A stretch of 64,000 nt of DNA from Aestuariibaculum lutulentum (lineage in GTDB: Bacteria; Bacteroidota; Bacteroidia; Flavobacteriales; Flavobacteriaceae): assembly GCF_032926325.1 (NCBI RefSeq), contig NZ_CP136709.1:1714501-1778500 (forward strand), given 5' to 3'. The notes under the pieces are model-generated. The model did no database searches, was not told the origin of the DNA, and was given only the letters and a program-made list of their open reading frames with translations. This document shows positions 15,344-24,164 of the stretch, piece by piece. A program made the position numbers and the translations under genes. Position 1 is the first letter of the stretch. Every line of letters begins with the position of its first letter.

Positions 15344-16111
15344 ATGATAATTACCGATACACATACACATTTATATAGTGAAGCTTTTGAAGAAGATAGA
15401 CATGAGATGATTAATCGTGCGATTGATCTTGGCATTTCTCGTTTTTTTATTCCTGCTATCGATTCGACCTATACCGAATCGATGTTACAACTTGAAAAGG
15501 ATTTTCCGGAGCATATGTTTTTAATGACAGGTTTACACCCAACACATGTTCAGGAGAATTATAAAGCAGAATTAAAACATGTTGAAGACATGTTGGCTGC
15601 CAGGCATTTTTATGCGGTAGGTGAAATAGGAATTGATTTGTATTGGGATAAGAGCACTTTAGAGATTCAGAAAATTGCCTTTAAATATCAAATTCAATTG
15701 GCGAAACAATATAAATTACCAATCGTTATCCATTGTCGTGAAGCATTTGATGAAATTTTTGAAGTTTTAGAAGAAGAAAAAGGAGATGATTTATTTGGTG
15801 TTTTTCATTGTTTTACCGGAACTTTAGAACAAGCACATAAAGCTATATACTATAATATGAAGCTGGGCATTGGTGGTGTTGCAACATTTAAGAATGGAAA
15901 AATTGATCAGTTTTTAAATGAAATCGATTTAAAGCATATTGTTTTAGAAACCGATGCACCTTACTTGTCGCCAACTCCATATAGAGGGAAACGAAATGAA
16001 AGTTCCTATATCATTAAGGTGTTAGAAAAATTGTCTTCCTTATATAATAGGAGTGAAGAAGATATTGCGAACATAACTACACAGAACTCCAAAGACGTAT
16101 TTGGTATATAA
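15344..16111 (+). CDS. tatD: TatD-family metal-dependent DNase/hydrolase
   Basis: A 255-residue TIM-barrel hydrolase. Metal ligands are in place: HTHLY at residues 6-10, GEIGIDLYWD near 90, IVIHCREA near 125, FHCFTGT near 150 and ETDAPYLSP near 205. Members are Mg-dependent 3-prime to 5-prime DNases or related phosphoesterases in DNA repair or turnover. It is followed after 18 bp by the asparaginase gene and probably shares its mRNA; this pairing is common in Flavobacteriaceae. Confidence 0.93.
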   Translation: MIITDTHTHLYSEAFEEDRHEMINRAIDLGISRFFIPAIDSTYTESMLQLEKDFPEHMFLMTGLHPTHVQENYKAELKHVEDMLAARHFYAVGEIGIDLYWDKSTLEIQKIAFKYQIQLAKQYKLPIVIHCREAFDEIFEVLEEEKGDDLFGVFHCFTGTLEQAHKAIYYNMKLGIGGVATFKNGKIDQFLNEIDLKHIVLETDAPYLSPTPYRGKRNESSYIIKVLEKLSSLYNRSEEDIANITTQNSKDVFGI

Positions 16112-16129
16112 TTTAAAGTCTTCAATAGA

Positions 16130-17161
16130 ATGAGTCCATCAAAACCAAACATATTACTTATTTACACAGGAGGTACCATTGGTATGGTTAAAGATGCCAA
16201 AACAGGAACCTTAAAAGCGTTTAACTTTAAAAACCTGTTGAAGCAAATACCGGAGTTACAATTATTAGATTGTAACATCGATACAGTGTCGTTTGATGAA
16301 CCGATTGATTCCAGTAATATGAATCCGGCTTACTGGGTGCAAATAGCTGAAATAATAGAAGTTCATTATGAGGCGTTTGATGGTTTCGTGGTTTTACATG
16401 GAAGTGATACCATGAGCTATACAGCTTCAGCTTTAAGTTTTATGCTTGAAAATTTAGCAAAACCTGTTGTGTTTACAGGATCGCAATTACCTATTGGAGA
16501 TCTGCGTACCGATGCCAAGGAGAATTTAATCACCTCTATTCAGGTAGCTTCACTTCAGGACAAGGGAAAAGCAGTTATAAAAGAGGTGTGTTTATATTTT
16601 GAATATAAACTTTACCGTGCCAATCGAACAACAAAAATAAATGCCGAGCATTTTCAGGCGTTTACATCTTTTAATTATCCTGCCTTAGCAGAATCAGGTG
16701 TGCACTTAAAAGTTAATTATGAATATTTATACCAGCCAAGTCTGAAAAAAGGCTTTCAGGTGAACAAAAATTTAGATACCAATATTGCTTTAATTAAGGT
16801 GTTTCCAGGAATGTCTTCCAAAGTTTTTCAGAATATTTTAAATACTGAAGACCTAAAGGCAGTAATTATAGAGACTTATGGTGCAGGAAATGCCACAACC
16901 GAAGATTGGTTTTTAAATAGTATAAAAGAAGCTATCAATAAAGGGATACATATTGTTAATATTACTCAGTGTGCAGGAGGAAGTGTCATGATGGGACATT
17001 ACGAAACTAGTAATGAGCTGAAAAATATAGGTGTTATATCAGGTAAAGACCTGACGACTGAAGCTGCGTTAAGTAAATTAATGTACATGTTAGGGCAAAA
17101 TGTTTCGAGTAAAGTATTCAAAACAGCCTACGAAACACAATTAAGAGGAGAAATGACCTAA
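16130..17161 (+). CDS. ansA: Type I (cytoplasmic) L-asparaginase
   Basis: A 343-residue asparaginase that hydrolyses asparagine to aspartate and ammonia. The first catalytic threonine lies in LIYTGGTIGM (about residues 10-19) and the second in VVLHGSDTMSYTASAL near 90, with the Lys-containing DLRTDAKEN segment further on. There is no signal peptide, which fits the cytoplasmic type I enzyme. It is the second gene of the tatD-ansA pair. A tRNA-Ser gene follows 80 bp downstream. Confidence 0.94.
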   Translation: MSPSKPNILLIYTGGTIGMVKDAKTGTLKAFNFKNLLKQIPELQLLDCNIDTVSFDEPIDSSNMNPAYWVQIAEIIEVHYEAFDGFVVLHGSDTMSYTASALSFMLENLAKPVVFTGSQLPIGDLRTDAKENLITSIQVASLQDKGKAVIKEVCLYFEYKLYRANRTTKINAEHFQAFTSFNYPALAESGVHLKVNYEYLYQPSLKKGFQVNKNLDTNIALIKVFPGMSSKVFQNILNTEDLKAVIIETYGAGNATTEDWFLNSIKEAINKGIHIVNITQCAGGSVMMGHYETSNELKNIGVISGKDLTTEAALSKLMYMLGQNVSSKVFKTAYETQLRGEMT

Positions 17162-17241
17162 AATTAACGGTTAAAATTTTAAGGTTCAAAGAATTTTTCG
17201 TTATTTGACCCCCCGAAAAAAGTGCTTTAAAAAAAAATTAC

Positions 17242-17329
17242 AGAGAGGTGGCCGAGTGGTCGAAGGCGCACGCCTGGAAAGTGTGTATACGCCAAAAGCG
17301 TATCGAGGGTTCGAATCCCTTTCTCTCTG
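17242..17329 (+). tRNA. tRNA-Ser (anticodon GGA)
   Basis: An 88-nt type II tRNA. The acceptor arms (AGAGAGG and TCTCTCT, with G73) pair over seven bases, including one G-T pair. The anticodon stem CACGC/GTGTG encloses CTGGAAA, giving anticodon GGA. A long variable arm (TACGC with GCGTA) and the T arm GAGGG-TTCGAAT-CCCTT confirm serine. The CCA end is not encoded. Confidence 0.96.
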
Positions 17330-17401
17330 CTGAAATATGTTTTTAAATTGTATTTTTTTTATATCTTTAACACTTTAACTAATAAAATTAAGATCTAGAA
17401 C

Positions 17402-18175
17402 ATGAAAAGATTATTTTCTATCCTTGCCATTACTGGAATGATGGCTTTTGGAACTGTTAATGCAACTACAAATGCAAGCACAACTGCAGTTACTACAACT
17501 GTAACAACTACACAAGATGATGCTGCTGATGCTCCTGCTGAAGAGCTTACGTTTCATCAAGAATTAAAAAAGAGATTTATTGAAGGGGGTCCAGGATTCA
17601 TGGGGATCGTACTTTTGTGTTTAATCTTAGGTTTAGCAATTGCTATCGAGAGAATTATCTTTTTAAATCTTTCAACTACAAATACTAAAAAATTAACTCA
17701 AGAAGTAGAAGATGCTCTTAACTCAGGTGGAGTAGAAGCTGCTAAAGAAGTTTGTAGAAATACTAAAGGGCCTATCGCTTCTATTTACTACCAAGGTTTA
17801 GATAGAACAGATGAAGGTTTAGACGCTGTTGAGAAAGCTGTTGTAGCTTACGGTGGTGTTCAAATGGGACAATTAGAGAAAAACGTTTCTTGGATTTCAT
17901 TATTTATCGCATTAGCACCGATGTTAGGATTCATGGGTACGGTAATTGGTATGATTCAGGCATTCGATAAAATTGAGGCAGCTGGTGATATGCAACCTTC
18001 TCTTGTAGCAGGTGGTATTAAAGTAGCACTTTTAACAACAGTATTCGGTCTTGTTGTAGCGATGATTCTTCAAGTATTCTACAACTACATTATTGCTAAG
18101 ATTGATAGTATCGTTAACTCTATGGAAGATGCTTCTATTACGTTAATGGATCTATTAATCAGAAACAAAAAGTAA
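17402..18175 (+). CDS. exbB: MotA/TolQ/ExbB proton channel family protein
   Basis: A 257-residue inner-membrane proton channel subunit that energises TonB with ExbD. It has a signal-like N-terminus and a Thr/Ala-rich low-complexity periplasmic stretch (residues 20-45). The helices follow: about 65-88 (GFMGIVLLCLILGLAIAIE), 160-185 (ISLFIALAPMLGFMGTVIGM, the conserved proton-pathway helix) and 200-230. It heads a four-gene unit with a small membrane protein and two ExbD-like proteins. It could power receptors such as the one at 5235-7235. The N-terminal extension is common in Bacteroidota. Confidence 0.93.
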   Translation: MKRLFSILAITGMMAFGTVNATTNASTTAVTTTVTTTQDDAADAPAEELTFHQELKKRFIEGGPGFMGIVLLCLILGLAIAIERIIFLNLSTTNTKKLTQEVEDALNSGGVEAAKEVCRNTKGPIASIYYQGLDRTDEGLDAVEKAVVAYGGVQMGQLEKNVSWISLFIALAPMLGFMGTVIGMIQAFDKIEAAGDMQPSLVAGGIKVALLTTVFGLVVAMILQVFYNYIIAKIDSIVNSMEDASITLMDLLIRNKK

Positions 18176-18196
18176 TAATAAAACAAAACTCGAATT

Positions 18197-18619
18197 ATGA
18201 AATTACATACAATTCTTAAATATATAGCGTATGCTCTGGGTATCGTTGGTGCTATCTTAGCACTAATGATTATGACCTCAGACTCTGAAGGGCTAATAGA
18301 TAACATTCTTTATGTTACTTATATCGTGCTTTTCATTGTATTGGCATTAATCGTTATATACGTTGTAAAAGGTCTGTTCGCAGGCAACATTAAAAAGACC
18401 TTATTAACTGTAGGTTTATTTTTTGCTGTAATCTTAATCTCTTACGGAATTTCTTCTGGTACAGATTTAGATTTAGCTCAGTTTAACGCAAAAGGATTAG
18501 GTATTACCGAAGCAATCTCTAAAAATGTAGGTGCTGGTTTAATAGCTTTCTATATCCTTTCAGTTACTGCTATTGGAGCAACATTGCTTTCAACAGTTAA
18601 AAAATTATTACACAAATAA
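18197..18619 (+). CDS. Hypothetical four-helix membrane protein inside the exbB-exbD operon
   Basis: A 140-residue integral membrane protein with four predicted helices (about 8-28, 36-58, 68-86 and 112-132). It has a short polar loop after helix three (SSGTDLDLAQFNAKG) and a basic C-terminus (VKKLLHK). It lies 21 bp after exbB and 11 bp before exbD, so it is part of the same mRNA. I recognise no enzyme motif. The position suggests an accessory subunit of the energy-transducing complex, which is inference from context only. Confidence 0.8.
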   Translation: MKLHTILKYIAYALGIVGAILALMIMTSDSEGLIDNILYVTYIVLFIVLALIVIYVVKGLFAGNIKKTLLTVGLFFAVILISYGISSGTDLDLAQFNAKGLGITEAISKNVGAGLIAFYILSVTAIGATLLSTVKKLLHK

Positions 18620-18630
18620 AAAAATAAGAT

Positions 18631-19221
18631 ATGGCAAAAAGAGCAGCTCCAGAAGTAAATGCAGGCTCCATGGCCGACATCGCGTTTTTACTGTTAATAT
18701 TTTTCTTAGTAACAACTACTATTGAAACAGATGCAGGAATCAACCGTAAGTTACCACCTATGGAAGATGAAAACGTTCAGCCTCCAACAATTAAAAAGAA
18801 GAACATCTTTGAAGTTTTATTAAATGGAAAAGATCAGTTACTTGTAGAAGATGAATTAATGGAAATTAAAGATCTTAGACAGGCTGCTATAGAGTTCTTA
18901 GATAATGGTGGAGATGGTTCTTGTAGTTACTGTAACGGTAAAAAAGATTCGGAATCATCGGATAATCCAGATAAAGCAATTATTTCGTTAAAGAATGAGC
19001 GTGAAACTACTTATAAAACATATATCGCAGTACAAAATGAATTAGTAGCTGCATACAATGTTTTAAGAGATCGTAGAGCAAAATCGCAGTACGGAATGAC
19101 ATTTGCTGAAATGGAAGCTAATTATGATGATGTAAATTGGCCAGGAAATAAAACTAAATTGAAGGAACAAATTGAGCAGATAAAAGTAGATTATCCTCAA
19201 AAGCTTTCAGAAGTACAATAA
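18631..19221 (+). CDS. exbD: ExbD/TolR biopolymer transport protein, first copy, with a CxxC insertion
   Basis: A 196-residue single-pass protein of the ExbD/TolR family. The N-terminal helix SMADIAFLLLIFFLVTTTIE carries the essential membrane aspartate (about residue 16). The periplasmic domain is longer than that of E. coli ExbD and includes a Gly/Ser-rich insertion with a CxxC pair (GSCSYCNGKKD, about residues 93-103). A Lys/Glu-rich C-terminus follows. It is 18 bp upstream of a second ExbD gene. Two different ExbD copies next to one ExbB are common in this phylum. Confidence 0.92.
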   Translation: MAKRAAPEVNAGSMADIAFLLLIFFLVTTTIETDAGINRKLPPMEDENVQPPTIKKKNIFEVLLNGKDQLLVEDELMEIKDLRQAAIEFLDNGGDGSCSYCNGKKDSESSDNPDKAIISLKNERETTYKTYIAVQNELVAAYNVLRDRRAKSQYGMTFAEMEANYDDVNWPGNKTKLKEQIEQIKVDYPQKLSEVQ

Positions 19222-19238
19222 TTAAAATTTAACATTTT

Positions 19239-19715
19239 ATGGCTAAATTTAATAAGAAAAAAAGCGGCGATATGCCGGCAATATCTACAGCATCGCTGCC
19301 CGATATTGTATTCATGTTATTATTCTTCTTTATGGTTGCGACCGTAATGAGGCAAAATACATTAATGGTTGAAAATAATTTGCCATTTGCTGATCAGGTT
19401 GAAAAGTTAGATAAGAAAGATTTGGTAATGTATATTTATGCAGGTAAACCAAGTGAAAATTATACTAAGCAATTTGGTACAGCGGCTAAAATTCAGCTAA
19501 ATGATAAATTTGCCGATGTTAGCGAGATCGCTGCCTTTATTGCAGCCGAGCGCGCATCAAAAAGAGAAGAGTTGGTTCCATTCTTATCAACTGCTTTAAA
19601 AGTAGATAAAGATGCAAACATGGGACTAATAATGGATATTAAGAAGGAATTGCGTAAAGTAAATGCGCTAAAAATTAATTATACTACTAAAAAAGGTAGT
19701 GTAACAGGCGAATAG
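19239..19715 (+). CDS. exbD: ExbD/TolR biopolymer transport protein, second copy
   Basis: A 158-residue ExbD family member. The membrane helix ASLPDIVFMLLFFFMVATVM contains the proton-coupling Asp (about residue 23). The periplasmic domain lacks the CxxC insertion of the first copy, so the two are paralogues, not duplicates. It is the last gene of the exbB unit; a hairpin terminator begins 25 bp after its stop. It probably forms a mixed ExbD1/ExbD2 assembly on one ExbB ring. Confidence 0.92.
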   Translation: MAKFNKKKSGDMPAISTASLPDIVFMLLFFFMVATVMRQNTLMVENNLPFADQVEKLDKKDLVMYIYAGKPSENYTKQFGTAAKIQLNDKFADVSEIAAFIAAERASKREELVPFLSTALKVDKDANMGLIMDIKKELRKVNALKINYTTKKGSVTGE

Positions 19716-19739
19716 ATTTTAATTCTTAATTTTATATTT

Positions 19740-19776
19740 AAAAGCGTTTTGAGACATCAAAACGCTTTTATTTTTT
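19740..19776 (+). terminator. Intrinsic terminator after the exb operon
   Basis: A 13-bp stem (19740-19752 with 19757-19769, AAAAGCGTTTTGA and its complement), a four-base loop and a T run to about 19776. It closes the exbB-exbD-exbD unit. Confidence 0.88.
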
Positions 19777-19838
19777 ATAGGGTTAGAATTAATTATAAAT
19801 TTATAGCTCGTTAAGTATTGAGTCTAAATCTGGTTTTA

Positions 19839-20534
19839 ATGAGAAGCAAAATATGTTTTGTTATTTTATGGATTGCAGGGGTCTATCAAGTGATGGCCCA
19901 AAACGGCATTGAAAAGGTTGTAGATTCGCTTTATAAGGAAGATCAGTTTTATATTGGCATAACTTATAACATGTTTGGTAATCGGCCTGTAGACCTCTCT
20001 CAAAATGGGTTTTCTAATGGTATTCACCTTGGGATTATAAAAGACATGCCTTTAAACAAACGGAGAAACGTTGCTTTAGGTCTGGGTTTAGGCTATTCAG
20101 CAAATTCATTTTACCATAATTTACATATCAGTCAGGATGATAATCAGGTAACTACGTATAATCTCATTTTAGAAAGTGATACCTACACCAAAAATAAATT
20201 CTCTAATCATCTTGTTGAAATGCCTTTTGAGTTTCGATGGCGAACTTCTACACCCGAAGAATATAAATTCTGGCGTATTTATACAGGATTTAAACTAGGT
20301 TATATTTTTAGAAACCGAGTAAAGTACAGGGGAGATTTAGGAGATGTTCGTTATACTAATGTAAAAGGATTTGAAAAGTTTCAGTATGGCTTCACTGTAA
20401 GTTTTGGTTACAATACCTGGAACGCTTACATGTATTATGCCTTGTCTCCAATTTTTTCTAAAGAGAATCAAATTAACGGACAAACCATAGACATGAACAA
20501 CATTAAAATAGGACTTATGTTCTATGTGTTATAA
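19839..20534 (+). CDS. PorT-like outer-membrane beta-barrel protein
   Basis: A protein of about 231 residues from ATG 19839, chosen over an in-frame TTG at 19818 because it gives a normal signal peptide (ICFVILWIAGVYQVMAQ). The rest alternates hydrophobic strands and turns as in porin-family/PorT proteins (NVALGLGLGYSANSF, FWRIYTGFKLGYIF, KFQYGFTVSFGYN) and ends in a hydrophobic strand. PorT proteins belong to the outer-membrane barrel superfamily, and some support type IX secretion. I cannot tell whether this one does. It overlaps the convergent gene by six bases. Confidence 0.8.
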   Translation: MRSKICFVILWIAGVYQVMAQNGIEKVVDSLYKEDQFYIGITYNMFGNRPVDLSQNGFSNGIHLGIIKDMPLNKRRNVALGLGLGYSANSFYHNLHISQDDNQVTTYNLILESDTYTKNKFSNHLVEMPFEFRWRTSTPEEYKFWRIYTGFKLGYIFRNRVKYRGDLGDVRYTNVKGFEKFQYGFTVSFGYNTWNAYMYYALSPIFSKENQINGQTIDMNNIKIGLMFYVL

Positions 20535-21137
20535 CCAATAATTCACTAAAAGTAATTGAGGTAGGATACCTACAAAAAGGCCTAAAATTAACTCTAAATA
20601 CGTATGGGCATTTACATGTAATCTTGAAGTAGCGATTGCTCCTGTTATAATGCTCATTAAAGCTAAAGTTCCGTTTATGTTTATGCTAAAATGAATACTT
20701 AAAGCTATAAAGAACATAAACAATCCAGAGATACCCATCATATGAATACTGGCTTTAAACTTAAATACAGCAAGCATTAAACAGGTCATTGAGGAGATTA
20801 AAATACCTAAAAAGAAATAGTAAAGCTCAACAATTTGATTTGGCGTTAAAATACGCTGAAGAATAACGATTACAACAATACAGTTTAATGCTAAGGGTAA
20901 TATGCGTTCCTGTGCTGTTGGCATGTAAATAGATTTTACTTTGCCCAATGTTTTCAACAAAAAGTACAGTAAGATCGGGAGAATAATAGTTAGAATAGAA
21001 AGCGAAACTAACTTGGCCTGGATGATTTCCTGAGGAATAAAACGCGGTGATTTTGAAAAGTAGAAAATAACACCAAGAAGTGGCATTATTAACGGATGAA
21101 AAACAAACGAAATACTTTTTAAAATCTTATTCATCAT
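20529..21137 (-). CDS. PAP2-like integral membrane protein
   Basis: A 202-residue membrane protein with about six helices. Two segments resemble the later motifs of membrane phosphatidic acid phosphatases: KASIHMMGISG (about residue 128) and ATSRLHVNAHTYLELILGLFVG (about 168-189), with Ser-Arg and His in the expected order. The usual KxxxxxxRP motif is only weakly suggested by the Arg-containing QERILPLAL region. It could be a lipid phosphatase or a degenerate relative. It overlaps the start of rpoN by four bases on the same strand, so the pair is coupled. Confidence 0.7.
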   Translation of the reverse strand: MMNKILKSISFVFHPLIMPLLGVIFYFSKSPRFIPQEIIQAKLVSLSILTIILPILLYFLLKTLGKVKSIYMPTAQERILPLALNCIVVIVILQRILTPNQIVELYYFFLGILISSMTCLMLAVFKFKASIHMMGISGLFMFFIALSIHFSININGTLALMSIITGAIATSRLHVNAHTYLELILGLFVGILPQLLLVNYWL

Positions 21138-22594
21138 ATCTTTTTACGTAATCGGGCAACAGGAATGTCAAGTTGCTCTCGGTATTTTGCAACCGTACGT
21201 CTGGCAATAGGATAACCTTTTTCTTTTAAAATAGTGGCTAAGGTTTCGTCGGTTAGGGGCTTTTTCTTGTTTTCTTCTTCAATGACCGTTTCTAAAATCT
21301 TTTTAATTTCTCGAGTAGAAACATCTTCACCCTGATCATTTTTCATTGCTTCAGAGAAGAAATCCTTGATTAGTTTTGTTCCGTAAGGGGTGTCGACATA
21401 TTTGCTATTAGCAACTCTTGAAACCGTTGAAACATCCATATTAATCTCGTCGGCAATATCTTTAAGAATCATCGGTTTTAAATTGCGCTCATCACCAGTT
21501 AAAAAGTATTCTTCTTGGTAATGCATAATCGCACTCATCGTCACAAACAAAGTCTGCTGACGTTGTTTAATGGCTTCAATAAACCATTTGGCAGCATCTA
21601 ATTTTTGTTTGATGAAGATTACTGCGTCTTTTTGAGATTGCGACTTTTCTTTAGACTCTTTATAGCCTTTTAGCATGTCGTTATACCCTCTTGAAACATG
21701 AAGTTCTGGAGCATTTCGACCGTTAAGGGTAAGCTCCAGTTCACCATCAACAATTCTAATGGCAAAATCAGGAACCACATGTTCTACAATGCGGTTATTA
21801 CCAGCGTAAGATCCTCCGGGTTTTGGGTTTAGATGCTCGATTTCATGAATGGCGTCTTTGAGTTGTATTTCGGTAACATCAAATTTTTGTAATAATTTAT
21901 CGTAATGTTTTTTCGTAAATAATTCGAAAGCATTATCGATAATATCAATAGCCAATTCGGTATCGGGAGTTTTATCCTTGCGGTGTAATTGAATGCTTAA
22001 ACACTCTTGCAGGTTTCGGGCTCCAACACCCGAAGGATCTAACTGGTGAACAATTTTTAATACTTTATTTATTTTCTCTTCGGTAGTATAAACGTTTTGG
22101 GTAAATGCCAAATCGTCCATAATATCGGTTAGAGAACGACGAATATATCCGCTTTCATCAACGCTGCCAACTAAAAATTCGGCAATCTCTCGTTCTTCGT
22201 CGTCTAATCTGTAGGTGTTAAGCTGACTAATTAAGTGTTGGGTGAATGAGGTTCCAGCAGCATATGGCATGCTTTTTTCTTCATCGTCGCTGCTGTAATT
22301 ATTGGCCTGCATGCGATAATCGGGAATCTCATCGTCACTTAAGTATTCATCAACATTAATATCATCGTTTCCAATGGTTTCATTGTCGTTGTATTCATCG
22401 TTTGAATTGTCGAAATCGCTATCAAAGTCAGAATCCATAGATTCTTTACCACTATCTAAAGCAGGATTTTCTTCCAGTTCCTGTTTTATACGTTGCTCGA
22501 AAGCTTGTGTAGGCAACTGTATCAATTTCATCAATTGAATTTGTTGCGGCGATAGCTTTTGCGATAATTTAAATTGTAAATGTTGCTTGAGCAT
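21134..22594 (-). CDS. rpoN: RNA polymerase sigma-54 factor
   Basis: A 486-residue alternative sigma factor that binds -24/-12 promoters and needs an AAA+ activator. Region I is Gln/Leu-rich (QFKLSQKLSPQQIQLMKLIQ). The acidic region II is long (residues 48-95, rich in Asp, Asn, Ser). The core-binding and DNA-binding domains follow, and the C-terminal RpoN box ARRTVAKYR is intact near residue 465. Its start is 68 bp from asnS and its stop overlaps the PAP2-like gene. No activator gene is visible in the window. Confidence 0.97.
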   Translation of the reverse strand: MLKQHLQFKLSQKLSPQQIQLMKLIQLPTQAFEQRIKQELEENPALDSGKESMDSDFDSDFDNSNDEYNDNETIGNDDINVDEYLSDDEIPDYRMQANNYSSDDEEKSMPYAAGTSFTQHLISQLNTYRLDDEEREIAEFLVGSVDESGYIRRSLTDIMDDLAFTQNVYTTEEKINKVLKIVHQLDPSGVGARNLQECLSIQLHRKDKTPDTELAIDIIDNAFELFTKKHYDKLLQKFDVTEIQLKDAIHEIEHLNPKPGGSYAGNNRIVEHVVPDFAIRIVDGELELTLNGRNAPELHVSRGYNDMLKGYKESKEKSQSQKDAVIFIKQKLDAAKWFIEAIKQRQQTLFVTMSAIMHYQEEYFLTGDERNLKPMILKDIADEINMDVSTVSRVANSKYVDTPYGTKLIKDFFSEAMKNDQGEDVSTREIKKILETVIEEENKKKPLTDETLATILKEKGYPIARRTVAKYREQLDIPVARLRKKI

Positions 22595-22662
22595 ACTGTG
22601 ATTTGGTAAAAGATAAAAGTAAAAAAACTTTTACTGATGTGTAACCATTATATTGATGTTTT

Positions 22663-24099
22663 CTAAAATTCGGCGTTTTGTGGTGTTCTTGGGAACGGAA
22701 TTACGTCTCTAATATTGCTCATTCCGGTTGCGAACATTACTAAACGTTCGAAACCTAAACCAAAACCAGAGTGTACAGCCGTACCAAATTTACGTAAATC
22801 TAAATACCACCAAAGGTCTTCTTCTGGAATCCCAATGGCTGCCATTTTTTCTTTTAAAACATCTAAACGCTCTTCACGTTGTGCACCACCCACGATTTCA
22901 CCAATACCAGGGAATAAAATATCCATAGCTCGAACGGTTTTACCATCATCGTTTAAGCGCATGTAGAAGGCTTTGATATTTGCTGGATAATCAAATAAAA
23001 TTACCGGACAGTTAAAGTGTTTCTCTACTAGGTAACGCTCGTGTTCACTTTGTAAATCGGCACCCCATTCGTTAATAATATATTTGAATTTCTTCTTTTT
23101 GTTTGGTTTACTGTTACGTAAAATATCGATAGCTTCAGTGTAGCTTACACGTTTGAAGTTATTATCGGTAACGAATTTTAATTTTTCAATTAAAGTCATT
23201 TCGCTACGCTCAGCCTGTGGTTTTTTCTTGTCTTCTTCCTGTAAACGGTTATCTAAAAACTCTAAATCTTCTTTATTGTTATCTAAAATGTACTTAATAA
23301 CCGATTTCATAAAGTCTTCAGCTAAATCCATGTTGCCAGGTAAATCCATAAAGGCAACCTCTGGTTCAATCATCCAGAATTCGGCTAAGTGACGAGAGGT
23401 GTTTGAGTTTTCAGCTCTAAAAGTAGGTCCGAAAGTATATACTTTGCCTAAAGACATCGCGTAAGTTTCAGCTTCTAATTGTCCAGAAACCGTTAAGTTG
23501 GTTTCCTTACCAAAGAAATCTTTGCTGTAATCTACTTCTCCAGCTTCATTTAAAGGTGCATTTTTAGCATCTAAATTGGTTACTCTAAACATTTCTCCGG
23601 CACCTTCAGCATCACTACCAGTAATAATTGGTGCGTGCATGTAGTAGAATCCGTTTTCGTTAAAGTACTTGTGAATTGCAAAAGACAAAGCAGAACGTAG
23701 ACGCATAACCGCACTAAATGTACTTGTTCTGGTACGTAAATGTGCATTCTCTCTTAAGAATTCAAACGAGTGTTTTTTAGGTTGAATAGGATAGGTTTCA
23801 GGGTCTGAATCACCTAAAACGTCAACAAATTTAACCTGTACTTCAACAGTTTGTCCTTTTCCCTGACTTTCTACCAAGTCTCCTTTAATGTGAACCGCAG
23901 CACCCGTAGTAATGCGTTTCAATAATGCTTCATCAAAATTCTCAAAATCTACAACACACTGAATGTTGTTTAAAGTCGATCCGTCGTTTAAGGCAATAAA
24001 ACGATTTGCTCTAAAGGTTCTTACCCAACCTTTAATTTCAACTTCAGTATTAGGAGCAACCTTTTGAGATAATAATTCTGAAACGGTATATGATTTCAT
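22663..24099 (-). CDS. asnS: Asparagine--tRNA ligase
   Basis: A 478-residue class II aminoacyl-tRNA synthetase that charges tRNA-Asn. An N-terminal OB-fold anticodon-binding domain (VEIKGWVRTFRANRFIALNDGS, residues 20-41) is followed by the catalytic core. Motif 2 reads FRAENSNTSRHLAEFWMIEP (about 230-249), and motif 3 GFGLGFERLVMF lies near 445. The insert near 280-330 (EEDKKKPQAERSEM) is usual for AsnRS of Bacteroidota. It has its own minus-strand position between rpoN and the MMPL exporter. Confidence 0.97.
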   Translation of the reverse strand: MKSYTVSELLSQKVAPNTEVEIKGWVRTFRANRFIALNDGSTLNNIQCVVDFENFDEALLKRITTGAAVHIKGDLVESQGKGQTVEVQVKFVDVLGDSDPETYPIQPKKHSFEFLRENAHLRTRTSTFSAVMRLRSALSFAIHKYFNENGFYYMHAPIITGSDAEGAGEMFRVTNLDAKNAPLNEAGEVDYSKDFFGKETNLTVSGQLEAETYAMSLGKVYTFGPTFRAENSNTSRHLAEFWMIEPEVAFMDLPGNMDLAEDFMKSVIKYILDNNKEDLEFLDNRLQEEDKKKPQAERSEMTLIEKLKFVTDNNFKRVSYTEAIDILRNSKPNKKKKFKYIINEWGADLQSEHERYLVEKHFNCPVILFDYPANIKAFYMRLNDDGKTVRAMDILFPGIGEIVGGAQREERLDVLKEKMAAIGIPEEDLWWYLDLRKFGTAVHSGFGLGFERLVMFATGMSNIRDVIPFPRTPQNAEF

Positions 24100-24164
24100 A
24101 GGTAATAAAATTAATAATGTAAATATAAAATTTAGCCTGCTTATATTAAAACCAAGACAAACGC

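Noticed and set aside
18631..19715. The two exbD genes as an assembly duplication.
   Set aside because: Their sequences differ throughout, and only one has the CxxC insertion, so they are paralogues.
22715..23392. Plus-strand open frames opposite asnS.
   Set aside because: They overlap the conserved AsnRS catalytic core, have no signal or motif, and follow codon bias of the opposite strand.
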